A stretch of DNA of 64,000 bases. Origin: Bacteroidetes bacterium HGW-Bacteroidetes-4. Lineage in GTDB: Bacteria > Bacteroidota > Bacteroidia > Bacteroidales > SZUA-534. Every line of letters starts with the position of its first letter. Position 1 is the stretch's first letter. The stretch spans positions 1-64,000 of the forward strand of contig PHDD01000032.1 of the NCBI GenBank assembly GCA_002840905.1, written 5' to 3'. Of this stretch, positions 10,487 to 18,299 are shown in pieces. The notes under the pieces are model-generated. The model did not search any database, had not been told where the DNA came from, and worked only from the letters and a program-made list of their open reading frames with translations. A program made the translations under genes and the position numbers.

Positions 10487-11455
10487 CTAAAAAGGCAGAT
10501 ACACTTTTTGAATCATCTCGTGGTATTCCTCTTCAGCTTTGCTGTTTACCGTAATGCCGCCACCGCTTTTGAAATAATATTGGGAACCCTGCTTTTCGAT
10601 AAAGCGGATCATTACGCCACTGTCGAGGTTCTGTCCATCGAAAATACCACAGATGCCGGTATAGTAACCCCGTTTATACGTTTCGGTTTGTTTTATTATT
10701 TCTATCGTTTTTTCCTTGGGCGCTCCGCTGATGCTTCCGGCCGGGAGCAGTTCAAATAATATATCGCCCAGTCGGGATTTATAATCAGGAGCTAAGTTTC
10801 CGCTGATACGGCTACTGGCCTGCAATAAAGTTCCCTGGTTTGTTTTTACCTTGTCGATGTACCGATACAGGTCTACTTTTACCCCGGTAGCCACCCGGCT
10901 TAAGTCGTTTCGAATTAAATCGACAATGGTGGCGTGCTCGGCTGCTTCTTTGGAGTTTTTCATCAAACTATTTTCCGCGTTAAGCAAAGCAGCATCAATG
11001 GTGCCTTTCATGGGGAAACTGTAGATGCGTTCCCCTTTAATTTTAACAAAGGGTTCAGGACTAAAAACCACCCATTGATCGTTATACCAGATTTTGTATC
11101 TGGCTTTTGCCCGCTGGTAAATTTCAAGTAGCGACAGGTTGCATTCAATGGGAGTCTGGCAGGTGAGGTTGGTCAGGTACGAGTCGCCTCGTTTTAAATG
11201 ATACGCAACCCGGTCGAACTGTTTTTGATAGTCTTTGAACGGAATGGGTTGTTTGCGGAATTTCACCGTGATGTTGTCTGGCACTGGAATTTGCTGTCTG
11301 GTATTGGTGTTTAGGTTAATCTGGTAAAGCATTTTGCCCGGGTCTATTTCATTCAGCGGAATTACCATGTTTTCGTCGGGGTCGAAAGCAAGAATAAACA
11401 GAAAAGGGATGTTCTTTGATGCCAGATTATTGATGTATTCCTTGGTTTCAGCCAT
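10487..11455 (-). CDS. pabB: Aminodeoxychorismate synthase component I
   Basis: A 322-residue chorismate-binding enzyme that makes 4-amino-4-deoxychorismate for folate, using ammonia from the component II partner. The chorismate core is visible: GDSYLTNLTCQ, FPMKGT (the Lys in PxKGT separates PabB from anthranilate synthase, which has Ala), EHATIVDLIRNDLSRVA, GSISGAPKEKTIEII, and the C-terminal GGGITVNSKAEEEY. It is shorter than E. coli PabB because the N-terminal subdomain is reduced, which is common in Bacteroidota. The pabA-like gene is divergent, 119 bp away. Confidence 0.88.
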   Translation of the reverse strand: MAETKEYINNLASKNIPFLFILAFDPDENMVIPLNEIDPGKMLYQINLNTNTRQQIPVPDNITVKFRKQPIPFKDYQKQFDRVAYHLKRGDSYLTNLTCQTPIECNLSLLEIYQRAKARYKIWYNDQWVVFSPEPFVKIKGERIYSFPMKGTIDAALLNAENSLMKNSKEAAEHATIVDLIRNDLSRVATGVKVDLYRYIDKVKTNQGTLLQASSRISGNLAPDYKSRLGDILFELLPAGSISGAPKEKTIEIIKQTETYKRGYYTGICGIFDGQNLDSGVMIRFIEKQGSQYYFKSGGGITVNSKAEEEYHEMIQKVYLPF

Positions 11456-11527
11456 TGTATTGTTATTGTTTTAGGTGATAAAAATACATAAATATTATGT
11501 TCGAATACAAACACTGCTGGTTTTGCG

Positions 11528-11557
11528 TTGGGACGAGGATTAATTTTGGTATTTTCG
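11528..11557 (+). promoter_or_regulatory. Promoter of pabA
   Basis: TTG at 11528-11530, a 19-bp spacer and TATTTTCG at 11550-11557 fit the Bacteroidota -33/-7 pattern and lead to a start at 11575. A second -7-like TAATTTTG lies at 11541-11548. The placement supports starting the gene at 11575 rather than at the upstream in-frame ATG at 11497. Confidence 0.45.
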
Positions 11558-11574
11558 CGACAAATTTTTTATTA

Positions 11575-12162
11575 ATGCCGGCTGTTTTAATTATCGATAA
11601 TCACGATTCCTTTACCTATAATTTGTTGGAGACCCTTCGACAAACGGGCCTTTGTTTGGTCGATGTGGTTTTGCTTGAGGAGTTTCATTTGGTGGATTTG
11701 CAGCACTATCAGGGGGTAATACTATCACCCGGACCAGGTTTGCCTGAAGAAAAGCCGGGTTTATTTGAAGTAATAAAAAAGCTTGTTGAAGCAAAGATTG
11801 CTGTGTTGGGAGTTTGTCTGGGGCATCAGGCCCTGGCACAGTATTTTGGTGCCCGTTTACAACAGTTGGAACGGGTAGTTCATGGTGAAGCATCGCCATT
11901 AAAAATACTTGGTGATGCGGAATTGTACCGGAATATAGGTACACAACCTACCGTAGGGCGTTACCATTCCTGGGTTGTAACTGCGCTTGGTTTTCCTGAC
12001 GTGTTGGAGCTTACGGCTACCACAGAATACGATTTGATTATGGGTTTTAAGCATAGAGCCTTGTCGATACGCGGTGTTCAGTTTCATCCGGAATCCATTT
12101 TAACCCCTCAGGGTAGTCGTTTGCTGAGCAATTGGCTGTATTCAATTGGCAATGGACAATGA
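11575..12162 (+). CDS. pabA: Aminodeoxychorismate/anthranilate synthase component II (glutamine amidotransferase)
   Basis: A class I glutamine amidotransferase of 195 residues that supplies ammonia to PabB. The start at 11575 gives the family opening AVLIIDNHDSFTYNLLE; the longer frame from 11497 adds 26 unrelated residues. The catalytic Cys lies in GVCLGHQAL, the oxyanion glycines in LSPGPGLP, and the His-Glu pair in VQFHPESIL. Because pabB is its divergent neighbour the folate role is likely, although such subunits can also serve anthranilate synthase. Its last codons (NGQ-stop) already lie inside the heptamer-phased tract that begins at 12142. Confidence 0.88.
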   Translation: MPAVLIIDNHDSFTYNLLETLRQTGLCLVDVVLLEEFHLVDLQHYQGVILSPGPGLPEEKPGLFEVIKKLVEAKIAVLGVCLGHQALAQYFGARLQQLERVVHGEASPLKILGDAELYRNIGTQPTVGRYHSWVVTALGFPDVLELTATTEYDLIMGFKHRALSIRGVQFHPESILTPQGSRLLSNWLYSIGNGQ

Positions 12163-12302
12163 GTAATTAGTAATCAGGCTAATGTCTGAAGTTTGTAGGT
12201 AGCCAAGAATTAATAAATAGCATTTAACAAAAATCAAATAACAAAAAATCCAGCAACCAGCAACAAGGCCTCAGTCCACAAGTCGGAAGTCTTCAGTACA
12301 TA
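12142..12302. repeat. Heptamer-phased low-complexity tract 2
   Basis: Twenty-three 7-mers keep one register: GCAATGG, ACAATGA, GTAATTA, GTAATCA, then GTCTGAA, later AACAAAA, ATCAAAT, AACAAAA, then CAACCAG, CAACAAG, and finally GTCGGAA, GTCTTCA, GTACATA. Some words (ACAATGA, GTCTTCA) are the same as in tract 1. The first three units overlap the 3' end of pabA, so the gene's stop codon is part of a unit. Confidence 0.75.
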
Positions 12303-12340
12303 TATGCGCCTTTGCGGTCTAATATCCAATATTTAATAGT

Positions 12341-13051
12341 CTACTTACCCAACTCAGGCTTTATCTTTTTTATAGGGATGGCGTAGAAGATGGAGTAACT
12401 CATGCCCAATGTGTTGTTTTTAAAACCTTTGCCATAGCCCGGAATCCAATAGGGGGTAAGGTTGTTGAAATCGGTATGGTTTAGCATTCGTTTAACACGC
12501 AGGGTATAACCCATGTAAAGGTTAGGCAGCACTTCGCCGCGTAAACCAATCACACCTTCGAACCATTGAGCGGTATGGTTTTCAATAGGAAACGAAGCTT
12601 GGTAATCGCCCCAGGGGTTGCTGATAATTACATGGGGAATTTCCTGGGTAAATTTCGATAGGCCAATCCGGGCTCCGATAAAAAACAGGTTGCGGTCGAA
12701 CCGTTGTTTGTAGTTTAGCATGTTGTAATTCAAACCTAAACGCAGGTAATTACCCTGTGACTGATAATTAATATCGCTTTGGCTGTATTCAATTTTATTA
12801 GTACCCAGTTCAACGGTTGGAAAATAGCGGTATTTTAGTTCGGTATCGAGGCTCATTTCGAATCCGGTATGGCCAATATCATTCATAAAATCGAGGGCAA
12901 AGCGCGATAAATCGACTCCCAGCCTGATAAAAAACTGCCGTTCAATGAGTTTATTTTGTTCTTTTACGGGTAGCTCGTATTGCTTTTTAATTTGCCCCGA
13001 AGCGGAAAGCAGTATTCCTACCAAAATCAAACTAAAACTGAATCTCAACAT
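12341..13051 (-). CDS. DUF6048 family outer-membrane-like protein
   Basis: A 236-residue protein with a signal peptide cleaved near LSASGQ. The mature part is rich in alternating aromatic strands (RLGLNYNMLNY, FFIGARIGLS, WFEGVIGLRGEV, LYMGYTLRVKRML), which suggests a small beta-barrel or porin-like fold. It overlaps the upstream DUF6452 lipoprotein gene by 20 bp, a pairing that recurs across Bacteroidota. I know no function for the pair. The call rests on pattern and gene pairing only. Confidence 0.7.
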   Translation of the reverse strand: MLRFSFSLILVGILLSASGQIKKQYELPVKEQNKLIERQFFIRLGVDLSRFALDFMNDIGHTGFEMSLDTELKYRYFPTVELGTNKIEYSQSDINYQSQGNYLRLGLNYNMLNYKQRFDRNLFFIGARIGLSKFTQEIPHVIISNPWGDYQASFPIENHTAQWFEGVIGLRGEVLPNLYMGYTLRVKRMLNHTDFNNLTPYWIPGYGKGFKNNTLGMSYSIFYAIPIKKIKPELGK

Positions 13052-13529
13052 GGTTAATTTTTTCGGTGTTAATCTGTTTGCTAATTAATAGGGCCGTATC
13101 AATGTGGTTTGTGGTATAGTAAAAGGTATCCAATCGAAACTCCATGGTAAAACCGCATTCCAAATCGGTAAGTATGGGTTCTTTGGTGTAAGTATAAGTA
13201 ATGGTGTCGGTAACAATGTAATAATTTGAATCGACTTCGGAAACAAAACCAACCATAAACCAGGTAGAGTCGGAGGTAATATCAACCGGAAGGTAAACAT
13301 AGCCGGGTTTAATACTGCGGTTGTAAAGGGTATCGTTTATCAGGCCGGTATCGCTGGGTAAAGTCTGATAAATCAGGTAATGAATGGTGGTTGAGTCGAT
13401 GGTTTTGGTAAAACCAATGCGAAACTGGCTGATTTTTTCGCCCGGACAAATGGTATTTTCGCTGGTGCAACTGCTTAGCCAACCTATTACACCTGACAAC
13501 AAAACGAGTAGTAAGAGCTTTTTCAACAA
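13032..13529 (-). CDS. DUF6452 family lipoprotein
   Basis: A 165-residue protein starting with a lipoprotein signal peptide whose lipobox is WLSSC (Cys at residue 21). The mature part contains CPGEKISQFRIGF near the start and FECGF-like ECGFTMEF near residue 124, features typical of the DUF6452 family. Its 3' end overlaps the start of the DUF6048 gene by 20 bp, so the two are translationally coupled. The function is unknown. Confidence 0.7.
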   Translation of the reverse strand: MLKKLLLLVLLSGVIGWLSSCTSENTICPGEKISQFRIGFTKTIDSTTIHYLIYQTLPSDTGLINDTLYNRSIKPGYVYLPVDITSDSTWFMVGFVSEVDSNYYIVTDTITYTYTKEPILTDLECGFTMEFRLDTFYYTTNHIDTALLISKQINTEKINHVEIQF

Positions 13530-13696
13530 TATTCAGTTTTAATGAGGTACCAAAAGTATAAAAAATTTTAGCAATTATTGCTGCCCGATTGAGTTCCCTG
13601 TTGCAGGTGATTGTGTTTACTGACAGGTGATTTTCATTCAGAGAGAGTTTGTACAGTTACCATTAAAAATAAATGTATAGGCAATCTGGCAGTTAT

Positions 13697-14881
13697 TTAA
13701 ATGTATTCCATGGTAACTTCTTTAAGAAATTTTTCTTCGAGAATGCGTACAATTCGTTTTACCACTGTGCGCCTGATTTCTAATTCCACCGGAAGGGTAG
13801 GATCCTGATGGGCAATGTTAATACGGGTGCCTATTATTATATGAATCTCGTCGCTTTGCAAAATTAAATCCACAATCTGGTCGGCCGGCCCGTGACCTAA
13901 AACGGAGTTGCTATCGTGGTTACGCAATATTTCGGTAACTTTGCCCAGTGTTAAAATGCCTTCGGTTACCAGGTTTATGCCATTAATGTATGATATGGGC
14001 GGCAAATCGTTATCGAGAAACTCAAAGCTATCGCGAATCTCCAAACCCAGTTCACGGGCAACCACTTCAGCAGTAGTGGCTCCACAGATAATTTTCTTTC
14101 CCTGGTATTTATGAACCGCCATGGCTAAGTCAATATCCTTCTTTTTTTCGTAGGGAGGCCCGGTAACCAAGAGTAGTTTGCGGGGTTCTCTAAAATAAAA
14201 CGAGGCGCATGAGGTATCGTCTTTGGGGTGGTAGTTGTCGTTGCTTACTGCAACATTAATTACTTTTTTGGCTAATTGCCTTGCTGAGATAAAAGGTTTT
14301 TTTTCAAGGGTTTCCGAAATAAAGTGGTTCATACTGTCGATTCCCCAGCCAAAAGGTAATTTGCGGGAACCCAGTCCCGACTGTGCCACTCCGTCGGAAC
14401 AAAATACAATACGGTCGCCTTTTTCAGGATAAAAGGTGCAACTGCGCAGTTCTTTACCCCGGTTTTCTTCGCTTTCCAGAATAATGCATTGCCACTCGGG
14501 CTCGTAAGGTTTGTTGTTTCTAAAGATAGATGCCGGTGGATTGTCGTATTCCAGTATACTCACCTTGCCATCAATTTCTATATCGATAATAGTGAAGGTA
14601 GCGTAGCTTATTTTGCGCACACTGCAAACCGGCAGGGTTTTCATAATAATTTCGGCAATGGTATGAAAATCCTTGTGTTCGCGGGTAAAGTTTAGCGCCA
14701 TGGTGGCCGTTAAAGTAGCCAGAATGTTTGCTTTTACCCCATGTCCCATACCATCGGAAAGAACAGCAACAATACGTTTTTCTTCTTTTACCCGTTCCGA
14801 TAAAAAGACATCACCGCAGATGCGTTCATCTTCGTGGTTTTTTTGCTGGCAGTTAACTTCAATATAAAAAGGTTGATTCAT
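13697..14881 (-). CDS. SpoIIE-type serine phosphatase of the hydrogen-sensing module
   Basis: A 394-residue PP2C-like phosphatase of the SpoIIE/RsbU type. The metal-binding acidic motifs are AVLSDGMGHGVKA near residue 40, IVFCSDGVAQ near 160, and the closing DDTSCASFYF near 225. Residues ~235-394 form a second domain with TGPPYEKKKDID and GATTAEVVAREL that I recognise only from phosphatases next to sensory hydrogenases. It is the last gene of a minus-strand set after the hydrogenase-like sensor (26-bp gap). It probably dephosphorylates a regulatory protein in response to the sensor. The target is not visible in the window. Confidence 0.85.
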   Translation of the reverse strand: MNQPFYIEVNCQQKNHEDERICGDVFLSERVKEEKRIVAVLSDGMGHGVKANILATLTATMALNFTREHKDFHTIAEIIMKTLPVCSVRKISYATFTIIDIEIDGKVSILEYDNPPASIFRNNKPYEPEWQCIILESEENRGKELRSCTFYPEKGDRIVFCSDGVAQSGLGSRKLPFGWGIDSMNHFISETLEKKPFISARQLAKKVINVAVSNDNYHPKDDTSCASFYFREPRKLLLVTGPPYEKKKDIDLAMAVHKYQGKKIICGATTAEVVARELGLEIRDSFEFLDNDLPPISYINGINLVTEGILTLGKVTEILRNHDSNSVLGHGPADQIVDLILQSDEIHIIIGTRINIAHQDPTLPVELEIRRTVVKRIVRILEEKFLKEVTMEYI

Positions 14882-14907
14882 AAAATCATACAGGTTTTAC
14901 TGAGCAA

Positions 14908-16758
14908 CTAACGTTTTTTGTCGGATCGGTACGAGTTGATAATCGACTTAAGCATTTGTTCGGTTTCTGAGGCTCCCTCTCCCAATAAGAATCCAATATT
15001 CTGAACCATTTTCAGGTTTTTATCAATCACATCGGTTATACGGCTCATAACTTCTTCACGCTGTACTTCGGGTAAAAACATATCGCGGATTACTGCGCCG
15101 GCAACCTCACCCTTTTTTATAGGAAAGATGGAGATGTTTAGCAGTTGTTGTTCAATTACAATGTCGCGGTTTTCGATGCCGTCGTCGCTGTTAATGGCAT
15201 ACTGGAACAAGTTGGTGACATTGGGTGGTAAGAGCGATTTCAGATCGGCCCCTTTAAGCATGGGTATCACCTCATTAATGGTCTCGGCATCTTCGCCCAA
15301 CAGGTTTATAAAGCGCTTGTTCGATTGTATTATTTTTAAATCCTTGTCGATGATTACAACACCTGAAGGGATTTTTTGCATCATAATATTGGTTGTGTTC
15401 GACATTTCTTTAACCGCTTCTTTTTCAATCAGGGCTTCCTTTTCAGAGTTTTCAAGTGCTTGTCGTGTTTTTTCCAGTTTTTCGTTGGTTACCTTCAGTG
15501 TTTTAATGTAATCCTGTTTGTTTTTAATGTTATAAGTAATACACATATCGGGCTTTGCCAATCCCTGACCTACAGCAATGGCAAACTCACGGCAGGTTTG
15601 ATACCCGCAGGCTCCGCAGTCGATATAATCCGATTGTTGTGTTTTTCCTAGGGCTTTTAGTACTTTTTCTATGCGTTCTTCGTCGGGATCTTCCATACGC
15701 TGATCATTGATCTGGTAGGTTCGGCTCAAGTCGAGTTTTAAATAAGTATCCACCTCTTTTTTCCATTCTTCCTTATTACCTATATCGAGTCGCTTTTTGG
15801 TGTATTCAATGACCAGGGTACGGCGGTTGAATTTTTGTCCTCCGGGCGATGTGCCGGGTCCCATAATGCATCCTCCATCGCAATAAAAAAGGTCGAGATG
15901 TTTTTTCAGGGTTTGCAGGTTTTCAAATTCCTTGATGGCTTCAATAAAATTATACCTTCCTTCAGTGCTGATGAGTCGTCCGGTTAACAAATCCTCATTA
16001 ATACCCACCGACTGGAACATGCCCCGGCTAATTGGGAAGAGCGAACCTTTGCCACCATGTGGGGGATCAAAGTCGCTGTATTCGACTGTATTTTCCGTGA
16101 TACCATATTCTTTAAAAAGCTTACGCAGTTCAACAAAAGTCAGCACTTCATTTACTTTTCCGTCGTCGACAACCCGACGGGCTTCCATTTTAGCTGCTGT
16201 ACACGGACCAATGTAAACCACTTTCCGGTCGGGGCCGTATTTTTTGTGAACCACTTTACTCATGGCAATCATTGGCGACACAATGGGGGCCAGGTTGGTA
16301 ATGCTGTTGGGGTGAAATTTTTCGACATTGTAAATTACCGAGGGGCAATTGGTAGTTATGTAGTATTTTCCTTTAAAATCGGAAAACAAATCGCGGTATT
16401 TTAAAGCCACCAGGTCGGCGCCAAAAGCCACTTCACAAACTTTATCGAAGCCCAGGGCTTTAATCATTCCCACAAAATTTCTCCGGCTGCTGATGTCGGG
16501 GAATTCACCAGAGATACTTGGAGCAGCTATGGCAATTACTTTTTGGTCGGAAGCCAGTAAATTCTTTACACTTTGTATGGAGTCGTGGTAATACAAGGCA
16601 TTGGGGGCACATACGGTAACACAATTGCCGCAGCCAATACACCTGTCGGCCATAACTTTGGCGTAATTGTCTTCAATTTTAATGGCTTTCGACGGACAAA
16701 CCCTGATGCAGGCATAGCAGAGTTTACACTTTTCTTTTATGGTGCTTATTAATTCCAT
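14908..16758 (-). CDS. Sensory [FeFe]-hydrogenase-like protein with PAS domain
   Basis: A 616-residue protein. Two [4Fe-4S] ferredoxin motifs (C11/C14/C17/C21 and C40/C43/C46/C50) precede a hydrogenase H-domain in which all four H-cluster cysteines are present: C138 (TTNCPS), C186 (GPCTAAKME), C293 and C297 (YCDGGCIMG). The Cys that relays protons in catalytic enzymes, just before C138, is Asn137. A further Fe-S domain (C381, C384, C389, C406) is followed by a coiled coil (~410-450) and a PAS domain (~455-560). This order matches HydS/group C sensory hydrogenases, which signal rather than evolve hydrogen. The neighbouring phosphatase and [2Fe-2S] protein support that. The maturases HydEFG are not in the window. 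Confidence 0.88.
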   Translation of the reverse strand: MELISTIKEKCKLCYACIRVCPSKAIKIEDNYAKVMADRCIGCGNCVTVCAPNALYYHDSIQSVKNLLASDQKVIAIAAPSISGEFPDISSRRNFVGMIKALGFDKVCEVAFGADLVALKYRDLFSDFKGKYYITTNCPSVIYNVEKFHPNSITNLAPIVSPMIAMSKVVHKKYGPDRKVVYIGPCTAAKMEARRVVDDGKVNEVLTFVELRKLFKEYGITENTVEYSDFDPPHGGKGSLFPISRGMFQSVGINEDLLTGRLISTEGRYNFIEAIKEFENLQTLKKHLDLFYCDGGCIMGPGTSPGGQKFNRRTLVIEYTKKRLDIGNKEEWKKEVDTYLKLDLSRTYQINDQRMEDPDEERIEKVLKALGKTQQSDYIDCGACGYQTCREFAIAVGQGLAKPDMCITYNIKNKQDYIKTLKVTNEKLEKTRQALENSEKEALIEKEAVKEMSNTTNIMMQKIPSGVVIIDKDLKIIQSNKRFINLLGEDAETINEVIPMLKGADLKSLLPPNVTNLFQYAINSDDGIENRDIVIEQQLLNISIFPIKKGEVAGAVIRDMFLPEVQREEVMSRITDVIDKNLKMVQNIGFLLGEGASETEQMLKSIINSYRSDKKR

Positions 16759-16810
16759 GTGCTTACCTTATAATTTTTCAAATTCCACTATTTTATTTAC
16801 AGTATTCCAA

Positions 16811-17107
16811 TTAATCGTCGAGTTCTTTGGCCAATATATCAATTACATTAAATGAATCCACTCTTTCATAAAACCGGTCGTTTACTTTAAGTATCGGACC
16901 GCTGTCGCAATTTCCAAAACAGTGTCCTCCATGAAAATAAACGCGGCCTTTCAGATTATGCTCGTTTAAATAAGATTCAATGGCCTGCACCGTTTTTTTA
17001 TTGCCCCGTGCAAAACAGGAACTTCCCAAACAAATTATTATTTCAGTTTTTTCACCCATTACGTTCATTTTATTAAAATGGTATTCAAATTTAGCAATCT
17101 TTTTCAT
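16811..17107 (-). CDS. [2Fe-2S] thioredoxin-like (NuoE-type) protein
   Basis: A 98-residue protein with the thioredoxin-like [2Fe-2S] pattern C26-x4-C31 and C63-x3-C67 (ICLGSSC ... GGHCFGNC), as in the HydC/NuoE ferredoxin domain. It is first in the minus-strand set with the sensory hydrogenase 52 bp downstream, and probably passes electrons to or from it. The start is uncertain: Met1, Met14 and Met17 are all possible; the fold needs only residues from ~20 on. Confidence 0.82.
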   Translation of the reverse strand: MKKIAKFEYHFNKMNVMGEKTEIIICLGSSCFARGNKKTVQAIESYLNEHNLKGRVYFHGGHCFGNCDSGPILKVNDRFYERVDSFNVIDILAKELDD

Positions 17108-17304
17108 TTAAACAGGTGTTGAATAAGCTTGAATACCCCGTTTTTACATGACTTTAATCAGTTGGAAAAGGGTTGCTTTCTGATTTTTAAGCCTTGCTAA
17201 AAGTGATGCAGAAAAACCTGTTAAAAACCCGGGAGATTTATTAGATTTGTAGGCTGATTGGTTGTCGGGACATGCAAACAACAGAATAGGGTTCCATAAA
17301 TCAA

Positions 17305-17350
17305 TTTGTTGTTTTAAGCCCAAAACTATTTTGGTTTAAAAAAAAAAAAA
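17305..17350 (+). promoter_or_regulatory. Promoter and A13 tract before the hydrogenase regulator
   Basis: TTTG at 17305-17308, an 18-bp spacer and TATTTTG at 17327-17333 resemble a Bacteroidota promoter. A run of 13 adenines (17338-17350) begins about 5 bp after the -7 element, exactly where transcription should start, and ends 7 bp before the start codon. Such a run can vary in length or cause repeated initiation. Confidence 0.45.
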
Positions 17351-17356
17351 TTCAGG

Positions 17357-17605
17357 ATGGAACAGCGTTTAGGTTCAATTTTAATACTTGTTGATGCCAA
17401 GGACGATGTGGCAAAGATGAATGCTATTATATCGGATTACAGTCAGTTGATAATTGGCCGGCAGGGAATCAGCATGCGCGATAAAAACAAAAGCATTATT
17501 TCGCTGGTTTTGGAAGGTACCACCGATGAATTGGGTGCTTTAAGCGGGAAACTGGGAAAACTGAAGGGTATTCGGGTAAAATCGATAGTGACAAAAAACA
17601 ATTAG
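17357..17605 (+). CDS. TM1266 family iron-only hydrogenase system regulator
   Basis: An 82-residue protein of the small ferredoxin-fold (ACT/NikR-C-like) family linked to iron-only hydrogenases (TM1266 type). Typical segments are RLGSILILVDAKDDVAKMN, ISDYSQLIIGRQGI and the closing LKGIRVKSIV. It is divergent from the sensory-hydrogenase set across a 249-bp shared control region. DNA binding has been proposed for the family, but nothing in this short sequence proves it. It is coupled to the DUF554 gene (1-bp gap). Confidence 0.8.
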   Translation: MEQRLGSILILVDAKDDVAKMNAIISDYSQLIIGRQGISMRDKNKSIISLVLEGTTDELGALSGKLGKLKGIRVKSIVTKNN

Positions 17606-17606
17606 C

Positions 17607-18287
17607 ATGTGGGGAACATTAATTAATGTAGGAGCGGTTATTATAGGAAGCATTATTGGTTTGATATTTCATGCCCGCATCCCTAAAAAATACATTAGTA
17701 TCATATTTCAGGGTATCGGATTATTTACCTTATTTGTGGGCATTGCCATGGCTCTGAAAACTGAAAATTACCTGATTCTTGTTTTTAGTGTGGTACTTGG
17801 AGCCATTTGGGGCACCTGGTGGAATATTGAATTGCGGATTCAGCGTTTTTCTGATTGGACAAAAAGCAAAGTTAAGTCTGATAATCATAAGTTCTCTGAA
17901 GGATTGATAAGCGCCTTTTTATTATATTGCATGGGGTCGATGACCATTTTGGGAGCTTTTGAAGAAGGTTTGGGGAATCCACCCAATTTATTACTGGCAA
18001 AATCGTTGATGGATGGAATTTCGTCTATTGCTTTGGCAGCCGGATTAGGTGCCGGAGTTATGTTTTCGGTGATACCTTTGTTCATTTACCAGGGAGGATT
18101 AACTCTTTTTGCCCGTGTACTGAACGAGCAGATGAATGAACTTATGATAAACGAACTGTCGGCTGTTGGCGGATTGTTATTGGTTGGTATGGGATTAAAC
18201 ATACTTGAAATTACAAAAATAAAAGTGGTTAATATGCTACCAGCCTTGTTGGTAGTGATAGTTTTGGTTTACTTTTTTGGTCGGTAA
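17607..18287 (+). CDS. DUF554 family membrane protein
   Basis: A 226-residue integral membrane protein with about seven hydrophobic segments. Family marks are the opening GTLINVGAVIIGSIIGLI, the LLYCMGSMTILGAFEEGLGN stretch, the KSLMDGISSIALAAGLG segment and a C-terminal GGLLLVGMGLNILEI. The family resembles a transporter or channel and its substrate is unknown. It starts 1 bp after the stop of the TM1266-type gene, so the two are co-translated. Whether it belongs to the hydrogen module or is a passenger cannot be told. Confidence 0.85.
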   Translation: MWGTLINVGAVIIGSIIGLIFHARIPKKYISIIFQGIGLFTLFVGIAMALKTENYLILVFSVVLGAIWGTWWNIELRIQRFSDWTKSKVKSDNHKFSEGLISAFLLYCMGSMTILGAFEEGLGNPPNLLLAKSLMDGISSIALAAGLGAGVMFSVIPLFIYQGGLTLFARVLNEQMNELMINELSAVGGLLLVGMGLNILEITKIKVVNMLPALLVVIVLVYFFGR

Positions 18288-18299
18288 AAAAAATATAGA

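Noticed and set aside
14908-16758. Catalytic hydrogen-evolving [FeFe] hydrogenase
   Set aside because: The proton-relay Cys is replaced, the H-domain is short, and PAS and Fe-S signalling domains are attached, so a sensor is more likely.
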